This document shows positions 61,827 through 64,000 of a stretch of DNA of 64,000 bases, one piece after another; within the stretch, counting starts at the first letter, position 1, and each line of letters opens with the position of its first letter. Source of the stretch: Chakrabartyella piscis (GTDB lineage: Bacteria; Bacillota; Clostridia; Lachnospirales; Anaerotignaceae). The notes under the pieces are model-generated. The model saw nothing but the letters and a program-made list of their open reading frames with translations. It ran no database searches and was not told where the DNA came from. The stretch is taken from contig CP092441.1 of assembly GCA_030067835.1 (NCBI GenBank), forward strand, positions 1,178,001 to 1,242,000. The letters run 5' to 3'. The translations under genes and the position numbers were made by a program.

Positions 61827-62363
61827 ATAGGTCTTTTTGATAAGCGCGAAAAAGAATTAGAGGAAGAAAATAATAACTTAAAATATGAAATATCTTCCCT
61901 TAAAAAGAAATTACTGATAGCAGAAACAAATATCGAGCAGTCAAAAGAATATCTAGAACTGAAAAGTAGATTAGATAAGCGTATTCAATTAAACAATGAA
62001 ACACGAGAAATGTTACATAACATTGAGCTTGAAAAAGCAAAATTAGAACGATATATCAAGCGTGACACTATTTCTATTTTTGCTCATAACGATGAAATTA
62101 AAAAGCGTGATGAAATCATTAGAACACTTGAAATGAAATTATCGGCGAAAGTTGATTTTCTTCCAAAAACTAAAGTTGGCAGAAAATCTAAAATCAACGA
62201 TAGTGTTATAAACCGAGTGAGAGAGCTAAAGGGCGAAAATAAAAGTCTGATGGGAATTGCTGAAATCTTGAAAAAAGAAAATGGCATCACTTACAGCAAA
62301 AGCACTGTAAAGAAGATTATTGATAACTATATTAAAGGCGATAAAGTGTGCGAAAACAAATAA
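61827..62363 (+). CDS. Coiled-coil protein with C-terminal HTH
   Basis: About 178 residues. The best ribosome site (GGAGGTG, 61814-61820) is 6 bases before ATA 61827, where the protein would read (M)GLFDKREKELEEENN, a natural start; the nearest standard start is GTG 61812, which lies before that site. So either ATA is used or an ATG has mutated to ATA. Residues 5-100 are a long charged coiled coil; residues 115-170 (KTKVGRKSKINDSVINRVRELKGENKSLMGIAEILKKENG) look like the helix-turn-helix found at the end of some resolvases. Function unknown. Confidence 0.65.
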   Translation: MGLFDKREKELEEENNNLKYEISSLKKKLLIAETNIEQSKEYLELKSRLDKRIQLNNETREMLHNIELEKAKLERYIKRDTISIFAHNDEIKKRDEIIRTLEMKLSAKVDFLPKTKVGRKSKINDSVINRVRELKGENKSLMGIAEILKKENGITYSKSTVKKIIDNYIKGDKVCENK

Positions 62364-62432
62364 GCACGATGAAGTCAGTACTTCAAATTATGGTTATCCA
62401 ATACCAAATTAACTTTCTTTTACGCTATTAAA

Positions 62433-62563
62433 AAGTCGCTTGCGACTTAAAGTATCCGTAGGATACATAAATCCTTTATGATGAAATCTAAGATTTAGGA
62501 GTAAAGGCAGGAATAGAGGGGTTCTCACCTCTCGTAAAAACAGCTTGTAGCCATAGGCTACAA
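62433..62563. other. Tandem hairpin cluster
   Basis: Five close-set inverted repeats: AAGTCG-cttg-CGACTT (62433-62448), GTATCC-gta-GGATAC (62452-62466), CCTTTA...AAATCTaAGATTT...TAAAGG (62473-62507), AGAGG...CCTCT (62515-62532) and TTGTAGCC-ata-GGCTACAA (62545-62563). It ends 10 bases before the IS3 copy. Candidate single-strand origin, transfer origin or structured RNA. Confidence 0.6.
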
Positions 62564-62650
62564 CGGGGTTATTGGAATGGCTATACTTAACTAGACAGAA
62601 AAGATAAGGTCATGTAAAATAAAACTAATATAAAATAAGGAGATGATTAC

Positions 62651-62938
62651 ATGACTAAAAAACGACAACGAAGAGAATTTACAGAAGAATTTAAACAGCA
62701 GATGGTTCAATTATATAACAACGGAAAATCGAAAGCAGATATCAATCGTGAATACGATTTAACACCATCGGCACTGAATCGCTGGATACAGCGTTACAAT
62801 GCTACTGGTTCTACAAAAGAAGCTGATAATCGCACACCAGAAGAAGCTGAACTCATCAAACTTCGTAAAGAGCTACAACAGCTACGAATGGAAAATGACA
62901 TACTAAAGCAAGCGGCGCTGATATTCGGACGAAAGTAA
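62651..62938 (+). CDS. IS3-family transposase OrfA (copy 2)
   Basis: 95 residues, identical in translation to the 21893-22180 protein. Helix-turn-helix and leucine zipper complete. Confidence 0.92.
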   Translation: MTKKRQRREFTEEFKQQMVQLYNNGKSKADINREYDLTPSALNRWIQRYNATGSTKEADNRTPEEAELIKLRKELQQLRMENDILKQAALIFGRK

Positions 62939-62979
62939 TTGTAATTCGAGCAAATCGACACAAATACTCTATATCAGCC

Positions 62980-63762
62980 ATGTGTAAATGCCTTGAAATC
63001 AGCAGGAGTACCTACTATTACGAGGCTTCGTCCAAGAAAGATGATACGGAATTAGAACAAGAAATTGAACGGATTTTTTATGAAAATAAAGAAGTCTACG
63101 GAAGTCGTAAAATGAAAAAAGAGCTGAAGAAGTTGGGCAAACAGGTTTCTAGACGCAGAATTTGCCGCATTATGAAACGTTTAGGGCTAATTTCGGTCTA
63201 TACCGTTGCCAAGTTCAAACCACAAAAGCAACAATGCAATGAGTCGCCAGTAAAAAACGAACTAGCTCGTCAATTTGATAACCAGCCTCCCAATGCAGTA
63301 ATTGTTGGGGATTTGACGTATGTTCGAGTGAACTATAAATGGAACTATGTTTGTATCTTAATTGATTTATTCAACCGAGAAATCGTTGGATTTAGTGCAG
63401 GACTTCACAAAAATGCTCAGTTGGTATATGATGCTTTTGCAACAATCAAAGGGAATTTATCTGAAATCGAGTTGTTCCATACGGATCGAGGCAGCGAGTT
63501 TAAAAACTATCTCATTGATGAAATGTTAGATGTGTTTCAGATCAAACGATCCCTCAGCATGAAGGGCTGCCCCTATGATAATGCAGTTGCAGAAGCCAAT
63601 TTCAAGGTATTCAAAACAGAATTTGTTCGAGGACGAAATTTCGTCAGTTTGGAGCAATTGAAGTTAGAACTTGCAGACTATGTGCATTGGTTCAATAACA
63701 TACGTTTGCATGGCTCTTTGGATTATAGAACACCAGCCGAATATCGGGTACTGACCTTATAA
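62980..63762 (+). CDS. IS3-family transposase OrfB (copy 2)
   Basis: 260 residues, identical in translation to the 22222-23004 protein, with the same DDE residues. Identity of two copies 40 kb apart means recent movement or gene conversion. Confidence 0.92.
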   Translation: MCKCLEISRSTYYYEASSKKDDTELEQEIERIFYENKEVYGSRKMKKELKKLGKQVSRRRICRIMKRLGLISVYTVAKFKPQKQQCNESPVKNELARQFDNQPPNAVIVGDLTYVRVNYKWNYVCILIDLFNREIVGFSAGLHKNAQLVYDAFATIKGNLSEIELFHTDRGSEFKNYLIDEMLDVFQIKRSLSMKGCPYDNAVAEANFKVFKTEFVRGRNFVSLEQLKLELADYVHWFNNIRLHGSLDYRTPAEYRVLTL

Positions 63763-63790
63763 AAATTGTCCAAAAAAGTGTTGACATTCC

Positions 63791-64000
63791 AGAATCAGTC
63801 TAACAAGCTTCTTGCCAGCGTGGCTAATAGCAACATAATAATGCTTACCCTGTGACTGTTTGTGGTTAAGATAGTTTTTAAAAGAAACATCACGCATAGC
63901 AACAAGGCGAACAGCTTGCAAAATAGCCCAACGCAAATAAGTGGACCCACGCTTTACCATAGGAGTATTAGAAGCATTAAATTTACCTGATTGATAGGTA
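63791..64000 (-). pseudogene. Truncated second copy of the IS110 transposase
   Basis: From 63792 the sequence matches 43579 onward of the complete IS110 copy (SNTPMVKRGSTYLRWAILQAV to SHAGKKLVRLI on the minus strand) and runs off the right edge. The last 13 or so codons are missing and the frame now reads into the IS3 end (LECQHFFGQFL). Whether the 5' part is intact lies beyond the window. Confidence 0.88.

Larger units (their letters stand above)
57262..62563 (+). mobile_element. Integrative mobilizable element 3 (tyrosine integrase, XRE-HNH cargo)
   Basis: HNH and XRE genes on the minus strand, then Xis, integrase, MobC-like, RepA-like ATPase, TnpV and a coiled-coil HTH protein on the plus strand. 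Xis, Int, MobC-like and ATPase have paralogues in element 2 in a different order. No relaxase is seen: the region right of the hairpin cluster is replaced by an IS3 copy. Borders are estimates. Confidence 0.6.
62574..63790 (+). mobile_element. IS3-family insertion sequence, copy 2
   Basis: 1217 bases, same length and same two proteins as copy 1 (21816-23032), with the GGAATG...CATTCC ends. Left flank is the hairpin cluster, right flank is IS110 sequence. No target duplication. Confidence 0.92.

Overview
Organism: a low-GC Firmicute, most likely a strictly anaerobic gut- or mud-type Clostridium relative (class Clostridia, perhaps near Lachnospirales/Anaerotignum). The reasons are the four-subunit ferredoxin-dependent 2-oxoacid oxidoreductase, Clostridia-type mobile genes (MobP3- and MobV-like relaxases, TnpV, large serine recombinase, DUF6061/DUF6076/DUF6809-like proteins), TTG-rich leucine codons and strong AGGAGG ribosome sites. 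The family-level guess is inference. No rRNA, tRNA or CRISPR was found.

Layout: 0.45-6.06 kb is a chromosomal amino-acid/2-oxoacid fermentation block (CoA-transferase, porGDAB-type oxidoreductase, EutH-like permease). 6.3-13.05 kb holds a DUF6061 remnant, then a TetR regulator divergent from an MMPL exporter that overlaps a GLUG-repeat surface protein. 13.4-19.35 kb is an integrative mobilizable element (XRE regulator, CHC2 primase, D5-like helicase, MobV relaxase, large serine recombinase). 19.4-26.2 kb is a decayed conjugative or plasmid-like element (integrase tail, DUF5348, ParA, truncated ParB, IS3 copy, truncated ATPase, membrane-protein pair, XRE-Fic pair). 26.37-28.79 kb is an IS21-type element. 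29.4-36.75 kb is an IclR-controlled catabolic locus: three M24-fold proteins around a TRAP transporter. 37.2-46.55 kb is a second mobilizable element (DUF6076, RepA-like ATPase, RHH protein, MobP3 relaxase, Xis, tyrosine integrase, MobC-like protein) interrupted by an IS3-type and an IS110-type element. 46.7-50.9 kb has an AlbA_2/Schlafen-type regulator, an IS1182 element inserted in its terminator, and an IS30 element. 50.9-56.6 kb is a GntR-controlled locus (M29/NicX-like hydrolase, class V aminotransferase, DAACS and AEC transporters). 57.26-62.56 kb is a third mobilizable element related to the second, carrying an XRE-HNH pair. The window ends in a second, same-size copy of the first IS3 element inserted against a truncated IS110.

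How it works together: three metabolic loci look like uptake and breakdown of nitrogenous organic acids or amino-acid derivatives. In the IclR locus TRAP imports a compound and M24-fold enzymes cleave it; in the GntR locus DAACS/AEC move substrate and product while a metallo-hydrolase and a PLP enzyme process it; the POR/CoA-transferase could then turn the resulting 2-oxoacids into CoA esters. Mobile DNA fills about half of the window and has repeatedly used terminators and intergenic DNA as landing sites.

Data-quality note: at least six otherwise intact genes are broken by an apparent single missing base, mostly in short homopolymers (porA, MobV relaxase, the 24.6-kb gene, third M24 gene, AlbA_2 gene, M29-like gene). 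This suggests uncorrected assembly errors at least as strongly as real pseudogenes, so I give the restored reading frames.
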